DNA of 64,000 bases from Chamaea fasciata (Eukaryota > Chordata > Aves > Passeriformes > Sylviidae): assembly GCA_029207755.1 (NCBI GenBank), contig JARCOQ010000002.1, positions 12,353,156 through 12,417,155 on the forward strand. Direction: 5' to 3'. A program made the translations under genes and the position numbers. Of the stretch, positions 25,926 through 34,926 are shown one piece after another. Position 1 is the first letter of the stretch, and the number at the start of each line of letters is the position of its first letter. The notes under the pieces are model-generated. The model saw nothing but the letters and a program-made list of their open reading frames with translations. It was not told the DNA's origin and ran no database searches.

Positions 25926-26704
25926 TGATATACTCTCATTTTTTCCATAAAAAGACCTCAAGCAAAACAACATTTAATTCCAAGTTCAGTAGTAAGCGAT
26001 ATGAAGTGAAACATTTCTCGCACTCATTACATCTCTTTCTGCTTTTATTCAGCACTTCACTGTTGGCAGAAAACAAACACGTTATTAGTAAAACCTAAAT
26101 TAAGCATCTTAGTGTCACAAATTCAAGACATGACTTTATAGAGCATAAATGCAATAGCAGGGCTTTCTGCTGTTGGTGCTCAGCTAACAAAAAACAAAAC
26201 AGAACAAAATAAACAAAAAAAACCCCAAACAAACAAAAAAGAAAAAAAAGTAAGATTTTTGTGCATAAAGCACCTATATTACAGGTTAAAATGTGTGCTT
26301 CCTTCAAATGCTGCCTTCAGTCACCACTGCAATGAAAGTGGTTATTACTCCTCTGCTGTTAACATTTTTCTTAATATAAAAAGTACATTGACTATGAATA
26401 AGATACTAGTATTTCCCGTAACATAAAATTTTATTCAAATTCCAAGTTCAAAATTTCACCAAAAAAAATTTTTTTTTCAGTGCTGAGTTCTGCATGTCCC
26501 GGAACTAAAATATTTTTGCTTTTTAGTATCTTTGAATTCAACATGTATTAAAATCATTCTAAAATGTGTCCTGTAAATGCAGTACATTGTGTGAGTTTCA
26601 CTGCAAAATATCCAGTCACAGTTTGTTTAACTACTGAAAACAATTAGCCCCATCCCTCTTCTTAAATGCCACAGACATAAAAGTTGTTTTGGTTTTAGTT
26701 AAAT
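25926..26704. other. AT-rich unassigned sequence with an A/C tract
   Basis: No gene. An A-rich, C-containing tract lies at about 26188-26250 (runs of caaa and accccaaac). Confidence 0.5.
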
Positions 26705-27127
26705 GATGCAAGGGATCTGGAGCAGAAGTCTGGTGAGGAGTGTCAAATGGAGCTGGGTGGGCTCAGGCTTGAGAAAATGAGGCTCAAGGAGGAACCTTCT
26801 GGTGCTCTCCAACTCCCTAAAGGAGGGTGCAGCCTGGTGGGAGTTGGGCTCTTCTCCCAGGCAACAAGTGATAGAAGAGGAAATAGCCTCCAGTTGCTCC
26901 AGGGGAGATTTAGATTGGATTTTAAGAAAAAAAAAACATGGAAATGTTTGTCAAGCATTGGAACTTTGCCCAGAGAAGTGGTGGAATCACCATATCTGGA
27001 GGTATTTAAAAGAGGTGTAGATGTAGCAACTGGAGACATGGTTTAGTGCTTGACTTGACAGTGCCAGGTAAACAATTGGATTACTTGATCTCAAAGGTAT
27101 TTTCCAACCTAATTCTATGATTCTATG
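26705..27127 (+). mobile_element. CR1 LINE 3' end with ORF2 C-terminus
   Basis: Plus-strand CR1 end, 5' truncated. From 26747 one frame stays open for 99 codons and encodes the C-terminal part of CR1 ORF2. It includes 'GGCSLVGVGLFSQ', 'GRFRLDF', 'LPREVVESPYLEVFK' and the terminal 'GDMV' before the stop. The 3' tail ends in two perfect octamers, attctatg at 27112-27119 and 27120-27127, the hallmark of avian CR1. ORF2 encodes an endonuclease-reverse transcriptase; only its tail is present here, so it is inert. Confidence 0.9.
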
Positions 27128-29488
27128 TGTTGGAGTTTGTTGTTTTGGTTTTTTGGGGGGGATGGGAGGATGGAGATTGGTTTGGTTTGGTTTCCCTCCG
27201 GTATTTCAAGTATTGGATATTTTGAAGTGTAAGAAAAAAACATCCAAAGGTGGCACAACTTCAGGTATTGCTTTCAAAGAAATATTCAAAAAAGATTTTA
27301 AAAAATACAGTACAGTGCTTGCTGGCATAACTCTTTTTCCAAGTTCACCTCTAATTCTTATGGCTATTATTTATTATCCCTTACTTTAAGGATCTGAACA
27401 TTTATTAATATTGTGATCAAAGCAGTGAAGTTTTAGGATATGACATAAAAACTTTAAAAAAAAATTTGTATTTTTGATACATGCTGTTTCAGTGCATAGA
27501 ACTGCAAAATTTTATCACCATTATTAGCCAACTTCACTTATTAAACAACAGGCTTTGGTTCAGTGATGAAAAAGTCTCTTTTTTATCTTTTACTTGTTAG
27601 TATGTCTATTATTATAACTCACACTGTGTAACTGAATGTCACATCAATAGGCTCAAGATGATGCAGTGAAAAACTTTGAGCCTGCTTTGAATCTAACTCC
27701 ATAGGAGAAATACAAAAGATTTAAAGTTGAATTTTTTTAATAGAGATTGCAAACAGGCTTTTACTGCGTTATTATTTACATAGGAGTGTATGTGTATAGA
27801 CAGCATGTTACCTCTTATCATAGTCACTGACCAATTCAACCCCACAACAGAAAGAGTCTCAGAGAAGGGTACATGTGATGTGCTGGTGAAGTTTCCCATT
27901 TTGGAATGTTCTTTGAGTTCCTGAGTCAGCTAATGCAATGCAGTTTTGTCTCAGTCATTTGTTTTATCTGTCCATAGCTTGAGGTGAATAGTAGGTGCAG
28001 TTTGTGTAGGAGTGAGCTGTAATGCTGTAATGCCTTTCACCACTGTGAGCGGTGCTGTGCGGCCCTGTAGAGAGGCAAGGACAATACACTCCTTCCCTTC
28101 TTGTCCTCCCCAAATAAATATCTGTGTTGTATTTCAACTCTCACTTGAGATATATACTCTTCATCCTAGACAGGGATTTGTCTCTTGGTTCATGTATTTA
28201 TTTTTCCTTAACAGGAAGAAGTCCCAGTCTCAAAAAAGTCTTTGTGCAATACTGTGATCAAATTAAAAGAGTTATTTAATGTGTTCAGTATTCTTAATAA
28301 TTAATTTCAAAATACATGGTTCTTAGACAGCATCAAAGGGATTTTAAAGAGGCAATTTTATATATACATAAATGATTTAATTGGCCATTATACATTAAGG
28401 TGTCAAAGTCCCTTTCTTGCTTTATCTTCGCTTCTTTTTACATGGCTCTACCTTCAGTCTTTCATTTTGTGTCATGTTAGCTTTTTAAACACTCTGTTTC
28501 TTGCAAGAACTGCAGAAAAGAAATTTACATTATGCCCTACTAACAGTAGGTAGGAGAATACATGCGGATAGATAGTTATTTGAAAGCTTCTGAGACTTTG
28601 AGCAACTCTGAGAGTCCACCTGCCTCTCCTGCCTTCACCTTTTGGAAAGTAGGACAGAACTTTTGAAAGCACTCGTCCTCTTGACTATAGGAGCAGTCTC
28701 AACCACTCAGATGATTAATACATCTTCCTGTTGTTTGGAAAACTGAAGTATTTTAACTATTTGAGCTTCATTTTTGCTTATGTGTGTCTACTAATACTGT
28801 TAGAATCACACTTAATAATTTTATTTAATAATTCCCTTTTAAAGCTTGCTATACATGTACAGACTTTAATAGCAGCGGGAGAGATGAACATTATCAACAG
28901 ACAGAAAAGCTGAGAACGTTGAGAACTTCTTTTTTCATGTTTACAATTATTTTGTAATGGCACAGATGACCTTAAATCAACTACTTTGCCATTACATTGC
29001 AACGAGTTTTCATATTTAAATTATTTCTTTTCAAATATTATTAGCTAGTGAAAGAGCAATTTCCCCCTGCATTAGGGAAATACAAGAACAACCTGACAGC
29101 ATATTGGGATTTATTAAAGAATATTTCTCTTTTACGTATTTAGCCTTGACAATTTACATACTTAGCCTTGACAACTTATTGTTTTAGGGGAAATGGGAAT
29201 AAGTGTGAGGTATTTTGGGGAAATAAAACTGTTCTCCTACACTGTTGAAAAAATCAATGTATAGTGGATGATCTGAAGGTTGCTATCATATAATCTTGGA
29301 GTTGTATATATAGATATACATTATTCCTTAAGGAATGTCTTTACTTGTCTTTCTAAAGTTCCACACATCATGTAAATTCAGTTAATCTCTGAACAAACAG
29401 TACCTGAGATTTTCAGCTGGAATATAGATAATTCTTCACTTTTTCTGCAAAATGAAATGTTTTCTACTTCCTTTTGCAGTGTTATCAG
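27128..29488. other. AT-rich unassigned sequence (2.4 kb)
   Basis: No gene or classifiable repeat seen. A plus-strand open frame at 27117-27389 begins inside the CR1 tail and has no recognisable domain. Confidence 0.5.
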
Positions 29489-29545
29489 ATCATAGAATCA
29501 TTGAGGTTGGAAACGGCCTCCAAAATCATCATGTCCAGCCAGTCA
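29489..29545 (-). mobile_element. CR1 LINE 3' scrap
   Basis: On the minus strand it reads as the CR1 end, '...ggttggacctc/ctccaacctcaatgattctatgatc'-like. The plus strand shows atcatagaatcattgaggtt followed by the degenerate 'ggaaacggcctcc'. Only about 55 bp remain. Confidence 0.7.
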
Positions 29546-29600
29546 TATATTCAACCTGTGTAATTTCGATTTTTTTTTCTAAATGTGTGAAAGAGTATGC

Positions 29601-29640
29601 AAAAAAAAAAAAAAAAAAAAAAAAAAAGAAAAAAAAGAAA
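29601..29640. repeat. Poly(A)-rich tract
   Basis: 27 uninterrupted A at 29601-29627, then g-interrupted A runs. No retrocopy body recognised upstream. Confidence 0.95.
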
Positions 29641-31119
29641 GGTGCTTTTAAGGTAAATCAACAGGAACTTCCCCATCTTAGAATTATTACAAACTTTAAG
29701 CTCTTCAGTGGTGCTTTTGTCCTTTTTATTAATCAAGTTTTTTATTAATCATTAATATCTTTTAAAATTATTTCACCTTCACACAGAGGAGAGGCAAACA
29801 TTTTGGTAATTATAAACTGTTCTGATTAGTTCTGTCTGAGTTTAAATTTAGAGTATTACCTGGTTGCTGTTGTTATATTACATGTTTGGGAAAACTGGGT
29901 TTCATTTTAGAATCTATCTTTCTAAAGAGAAGCAGCACAGGCTGAAAATGCAATGTCAAGCAAAAAAAATTAATATATGTGGCACAAGATCTGTTGATAG
30001 CTTGATATATCCTGATAAAAGCGAAGAACATTTCTAATTTTAAAATCTCTTACTTGTTCCTTATTACTTTTTTTTTTTTTTAAATTAAATGAAGTTTATC
30101 TTATTTCAGTTAGGATAATCAAATATTGTTTAATAGAATCCTGCAGACAGCAAATCAACCACATGGTACATGGATAAATCATTCTCCTATCCTTTAGGAA
30201 GAGTATGAAATTAATTTCTGTTTTTAACTCTTATTCAGATCTAGATAAGTATTTTTACTATTGCAAGGATGCGTTGGTGGAAACCCTAAGGAAAACTCAC
30301 AGACCTCTGTTGGTGTGATTGGCTGGTAGAACTATCCACAGAGTATGTTTCAGCTGTTCTTTAAATGTTATTAATTAATGTGCTTACATTAAAAAAAAAC
30401 CCAATTAGTGTTGTGCCTTGACATTATAAAGAACTGTTCAAGTCTTTAACAACCAATCTTTTCAGACATATGCACACTTGGGAAAACATGCAGATTATGT
30501 GGAAGACAACAGGAGACAAAAATTATCCAGGTGTTTTCAACAGAGTTTATCATTCTGTCTTTTCTGAATATGCTCACAGCTGGAAACTTACAGGGTTTTA
30601 AAAGTTTCAAAGTAATAAGAAACAGATTTAAGAAGTTTGTTGTGAAAATTACTTTTAGTATTTGGAGTCCTTAAGTATACTTTAAGTCATTGATGATGAA
30701 AAAGGAGAAGAGGGAAAGACAAAGCATACAACGTAGAGTATTTAAGTCACCTGATACTACCAAAGAAATAAAAAATTAATGGAAATAAAATTAAACTAGT
30801 TTTAAAAACTTTTTTTTTTTGAAGAATGTTGAAATTTTGGCTCTGAAAAAAATCCTAGTTTAAATGTTTTGCTACAGGATAAAACATTGTTCAGAATAAA
30901 AACCCTCTCTATTTTATGGGTTTGAATTGGTATGTTTCTAGTGAAAATCCAGCATTTCCAAGAGTGTAAAAAAACCACTCTCATTCCTCAACAGATCTAT
31001 ATTCTGCATACTAAACTTTGGGACAGCTACTGGTAATGTAACTTATGCACATACCAAGAGAAGTCTCAAAAAAGGACAATGCATTTGGATCTGTTCTTTG
31101 GCCTGGGTTTGGCTTTTTG
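29641..31119. other. AT-rich unassigned sequence up to the provirus
   Basis: No gene or classifiable repeat. It ends at the target site of the retroviral insertion. Confidence 0.5.
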
Positions 31120-31124
31120 TTCCT

Positions 31125-31642
31125 TGTAGTGGTTTGAAAGCAAAACAAATGAGAGGCTCTAAGTCAGAGATACAATTTAATAGAAAAAAAGAAAAGAAAG
31201 TAAAATAAAATAGATGCAATAATACAAAAGACCACTGACATAGTCAGAATACAACCTGAGCAGAGTGATGGAAGCAGTCCAGATGAGGTGGTCTTCCTGA
31301 AGCAGTGATCCTGTAGAAAGGTCTGGTAGCTCGGGTCCTCTGGGAATCCAGTGGGTAAGCGCCCCTCTTGTGTTCAGAGTCTCAGCTTATATCCAGGCTG
31401 GAATGCTTGGTTCCTCCCTCTGGGCGGAGCATCTCACAGTGGGATGGTGAGTCATGTGATAAGGCCTGATTGGCCCATTAACAGGAGGAAGTCCAGGAGG
31501 GGGTTATCTGTGAGCTGTGTAGCAAAGGTGCTGATGGCCCATTAACAGAAGATAAGCCAGAGTGGAGGAGGCAGGGAGCCCTGCCTCACCTGGTTTCAAC
31601 AGTTCATGAAGATGGTGATAGAATATACTTCAGCCTAGGACA
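31125..31642 (-). repeat. 3' LTR of the provirus (518 bp)
   Basis: Begins tg and ends ca on either strand. A TATA-like GATATAAGC lies at 31385-31393 on the minus strand, and a variant poly(A) signal ATTAAA at 31176-31181. Compared with the 5' LTR it shows seven substitutions, six of them transitions, and lacks one g in the 'gatggcccatt' segment (near 31536). Confidence 0.95.
31176..31181 (-). terminator. Variant poly(A) signal of the 3' LTR
   Basis: ATTAAA on the minus strand about 50 bp before the LTR end and downstream of the TATA box, as expected for the R/U5 border. No canonical AATAAA is seen at the matching place. The same hexamer in the 5' LTR is at 36862-36867. Confidence 0.5.
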
Positions 31643-31660
31643 TTATCCACCCCTTATTCT
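31643..31660 (-). promoter_or_regulatory. Polypurine tract (plus-strand primer site)
   Basis: On the minus strand agaataaggggtggataa abuts the 5' end of the 3' LTR. The core AAGGGGTGGA is purine-rich with two T interruptions. In retroviruses this RNase H-resistant segment primes plus-strand DNA synthesis. Confidence 0.7.
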
Positions 31661-31702
31661 ATTACCATCTACATCATCTCAAATCAATACCTTCCTTAAA
31701 CT

Positions 31703-31727
31703 ACACACACACACACATATATATATA
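31703..31727. repeat. (CA)n-(TA)n microsatellite between pol and the LTR
   Basis: An alternating ac run followed by at, inside the roughly 90 bp between the integrase stop (31736) and the polypurine tract. That gap is too short for env or dUTPase. Confidence 0.9.
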
Positions 31728-31735
31728 ATAAAATC

Positions 31736-32800
31736 CTATACACAGTTCTCACTTAAAATAAGGTCTCTTTGTGGTACACAGTGGGTTTCTCTATCCTTTT
31801 GCATTACCCACCAAGTGTAACTAGGTCTTTGAGCAAAGACAACTCCACGGATGGGTTTGCCCTTGCTCGAGGTGGGATTAATCTAAACAGTCTTTCTTAA
31901 CATACCTTTCATGTGTACCACAGGGACCCTATTTCCATCCACTGTGTGCAAGGATTCAGACTGGGCAGGACTAGCTCGATTGATGGACTCTCGGGTATTG
32001 ACTATCTAGGTGGCCTTCGCTAAGTTCAGTTCCTAATTTTTGTAGGTCTCTCTGCCAAGTGCCTTAAGGGTAGTTTTAAGCAGTGTATTGCAGCGTTCTA
32101 CCTTCCTGGCAGCTGGTGCATGATATGGGATATGGTATATCCATTCGATTCCGTGTTCTCTGGCCCAAGTGCTTATGAGGCCATTCTTGAAATGAGTTCC
32201 GTTGTTTGACTTAATTCTCTTAGGGGTGCCATGTTTCCACAGGACTTGCTTTTCCAGGCCCAAGATGGTGTTCCGGGCAGTAGCATGAGGCACAGGGTAG
32301 GTCTCCAGCCATCCAGTGGTTGCTTCCACCATGGTGAGCACGGAGTGCTTGCCTTGGCGGGTTTGGGGAAGGGTGATGTAGTCAATTTGCCAGGCTTCCT
32401 CATACTTATACTTTGACTATCATCTACCATACTACAGAGGCTTCACTTGCTTGACTTGTTTGATTGCAGCACAGGTCTCGCAGTTATGGATAGCCTGGGA
32501 GATGCTGTCTATAGTAATGTTCACCTTTTGGTCACGAGCCCATTGATATGTTGCATCTCTCTTTTGATGACTAGAGGCATCATGAGCCTAATGAGCTAGG
32601 AATAATTCTTTTTTGTGCTGCCAGTCTAGATCAACCTGTGATACTTTCACCTTGGCAGCTCGATCCACCTGCTCGTTGTTATGATGTTCTTCATTAGCCC
32701 GACTCTTGGGTACGTGCGCATTCACGTGTCGAACTTTCACGGTCAGCCTTTCTACTCGGGTGGCGATGTCCTGCCAAATCTCAGCAGCCCAGATGGGGCT
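31736..32800 (-). pseudogene. Retroviral integrase region (broken)
   Basis: Carries the HHCC zinc-binding part (two His around 32560-32590; Cys-x2-Cys near 32470-32485), the catalytic core and a C-terminal domain ending at a TAG (31736-31738). The catalytic pattern has the first Asp at 32381-32383 and Glu at 32096-32098. Asn (codon AAC, 32204-32206) stands where the family has the second Asp; 35 residues separate Asn and Glu, matching D,D-35-E spacing. In-frame stops lie at 32588, 32432, 32420, 32417, 32033, 32006 and 31883 (lowest coordinate of each codon). All are TAG except TGA at 32420. A frameshift near 32793-32800 separates it from RNase H. Integrase joins viral DNA to the host chromosome; this copy is dead. 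Confidence 0.88.
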
Positions 32801-33270
32801 GCCAATTGGCCTTTTTCCAGCGGTCTAGCCATCCCCACATAGCATTAGCCACCATCCACAAGTCAGTGTAGAGATAGAGCCTTGGCCACTTTTCTTGTTC
32901 AGCAATATCCAAAGCCAGCTGGACAGCTTTAAGCTTTGCAACTTGACTTGATCTACTTTTTCCCTTGGTAGCTTGTGCAACTCGTCGTGTGGGGCTCCAT
33001 ACAGCAGCTTTCAATTTTCGGTTAGCACTTACAATTTGGCAGGAACCGTCGGTGAAAAGGGCATATCGTCTCTCACTCTCTGGTAGCTCATTATATGGTG
33101 GGGCTTCCTCGGCCCGTGTCACTTGCTCCTCCTCTTCTTCAGAGGATAATCCAAAGGTCTCACTTTCAGGCTAGTTTGTTATAATTTCCGGAATCCCAGG
33201 GCGATTCAGGTTTTTAATACGGGCGCGCTACATGATCAGGGTGTTCCATTTGCTCCACGGTGTCGGTGGT
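32781..33270 (-). pseudogene. RNase H and RT-connection region (broken)
   Basis: The RNase H fold is recognisable by its 'FTDGSC' strand (first catalytic Asp at 33048-33050), an 'AKLKAV' helix and a 'YTD' strand. The helix position that normally carries the catalytic Glu is Lys here (codon AAG, 32934-32936), so activity should be lost regardless of the stops. Two in-frame TAG stops (33228-33230 and 33171-33173) lie between the RT connection and RNase H. A frameshift at about 33230-33270 puts this part in a different frame from RT. The right end of the open part coincides with the frameshift into integrase. Confidence 0.87.
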
Positions 33271-34302
33271 GTCGGTGGGGTGATGTGTGGTAGGAACTTT
33301 TCTCTTGAACATCCACCCCAGCACCGGTAGTCGAGGTGCCAGAAGCAGCTGTGCTTCAGTACCAATCACCTCTGAGGCAGCTTGGACTCTTTCATAGGCG
33401 GCTAAGATTTTCTTCTCTGTGGGAGTGTAGTTGGCTTTGGATCCTCTGTAGCTTCGGCTCCAGAATTCCAGTGGTCGTTCTTGAGTCTCACTCGGCACTT
33501 TCTGCCAAAGGCTCCATGACAGACCATGGCTCCCGGCTGCAGAGTAAAGCACATTCTTCACCTCTGACCCCGTCCTGACTGGGCCAAGGGCTACTGCATG
33601 AGCGATTTCCTCCCTGATCTGGGTGAAAGCTTGCTGCTGTTTTGGGCCCCAGTGGAAATCGTTCTTCTTGCGGGTAACCAGGTAGAGAGGGCTCACGATT
33701 TGGCTAGACTCGGGAATGTGCATCCTCCAGAAGCCTATGGCACCTAGGAAAGCTTGTGTTTCCTTCTTGTTGGTCAGGGGAGACATCGCAGTGATTTTAT
33801 TGATGACTTCGGTGGGAATCTGACGCTGTTTATCTTGCCACTTCACTCCCAGAAACTGGATCTCTTGAGCAGGTTCTTTGACTTTGCTCCTCTTGATGGC
33901 GAAGCCGGCCTTCAGGAGAATCTGAACGATCTTGTCTCCCTTCTCAAAGACTTCTGTTGCTGTGTTTCCCCACATTATAATGTCGTCAATGTATTGCAGG
34001 TGTTCTGGAGCCTCACCTTTTTCCAGTGCAGCTTGGATCAGTCCATGGCAAATAGTGGTACTGTGCTTCCACCCCTGGGGCAGTCGGTTCCAGGTGTACT
34101 GCATGCCCCTCCAGGTGAAGGCAAACTGAGGCCTGCATTCTGCTGCCAAAGGAATGGAGAAAAAGGCATTTGCAATATCAATGGTCGCATACCATTTTGC
34201 TGCCTTGGATTTCAGCTCGTACTGAAGCTCCAACATGTCTGGTACGGCAGCGCTCAGTGGTGGTGTGATTTCATTCAGGCCATGGTAATCCACTGTCAGT
34301 CT
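33214..34302 (-). pseudogene. Reverse transcriptase region
   Basis: About 359 codons open. Visible in order: first catalytic Asp in a 'TIDIANAF' segment (about 34177-34179), 'LPQG' (about 34072-34083) and 'YIDD' (33982-33993), then the thumb and connection with 'FLGAIGFWR'. The palm catalytic triad is intact. The frame is continuous with protease but separated from it by a TAG at 34303-34305. It leaves frame near 33250 and ends at TAA 33214-33216. YIDD and LPQG with 'TICHGL' downstream place it with ERV-L/spuma-like RTs rather than betaretroviral YMDD enzymes. RT copies viral RNA into DNA; here it could be made only as a truncated piece. Confidence 0.9.
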
Positions 34303-34926
34303 CTATTCTCTACTGGACTTACGCACAGGCCACATAGGGCTATTAAAGGGTGAACGAGCTTTGCTTACTACTTCTTGGCTCTCCAGCTTACGAATCATCT
34401 TATGGATGGGGACCACAGAGTCTCTGTCGTTGCGATATTGTCGACGGTGCACTGTTGCTCGGGTGATCGGCACCTGTTGTTCTTCAACTTTCAGTAGTCC
34501 CACAGCAGAGGGGTCATCTGAGAGTCCAGGCAAGGTACTCAGTTGTCTGATACCTTCTGTCTCTAGAGCAGCTATGCCAAAAACCCAGCGGTATCCTTTT
34601 GGGTCTTTGAAATACCCATTTCTGAGATAGTTTATGCCCAAAATGCATGGGGCCTCTGGACCAGTCACAATGGGGTGTTTCTGCCATTCTTTCCCAGTTA
34701 AACTTACTTCAGTTTCTAGTACAGCTAGCTCCTGGGATCCTCCTGTCACCCCAGAAATGGAAATGGGTTCTGCTCCCACATACCTTGATGGCATCAGAGT
34801 ACACTGAGCACCGGTATCAACCAGAGCCATATATCTTTGTGGGTCAGATGTTCCAGGCCATCGGATCCACACAGTCCAGTAGATCTGATTGTCCCTTTCC
34901 TCTACCTGGCTAGAGGCAGGGCCCCC
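34303..34926 (-). pseudogene. Retroviral protease and start of RT
   Basis: In the same frame as gag and directly after its TAA, open to the TAG at 34303-34305. The aspartic protease signature 'LVDTGAQ' places the catalytic Asp at 34816-34818; a second conserved 'ILGINYL' strand follows about 75 residues later. The end of the open part holds the first RT strand ('RSPFNSPMWPV'). Retroviral protease is a homodimer that cleaves Gag-Pol. The domain itself has no visible break, but its expression requires passing the gag stop. No in-frame ATG precedes the signature, which argues for readthrough rather than independent initiation. Confidence 0.85.
34899..34916 (-). promoter_or_regulatory. Stem-loop just after the gag stop (candidate readthrough signal)
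   Basis: Minus-strand CCTCTA-GCCAGG-TAGAGG is a perfect 6-bp stem with a 6-nt loop, beginning 10 nt after the TAA that ends gag. Gag and protease are in the same frame, so termination suppression, not frameshifting, would make Gag-Pol. Gammaretroviruses use a stop with a pseudoknot about 8 nt downstream. The loop CCAGG could pair with CCTGG at 34853-34857, a possible pseudoknot; this is conjecture. Confidence 0.4.

Noticed and set aside
29601..29640. Poly(A) tail of a processed pseudogene
   Set aside because: No gene-like body upstream and no target duplication; same for the A runs near 39602, 47538 and 58112.
31125..31642. LTR differences as proof of deaminase editing
   Set aside because: Only two of seven substitutions are sense-strand G-to-A from the 5' to the 3' LTR; most others are C/T, so the LTRs do not support strand bias.
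33754..34353. 199-codon plus-strand open frame
   Set aside because: Antisense to the RT/protease region, where the opposite strand has clear RT motifs; it has no domain of its own.
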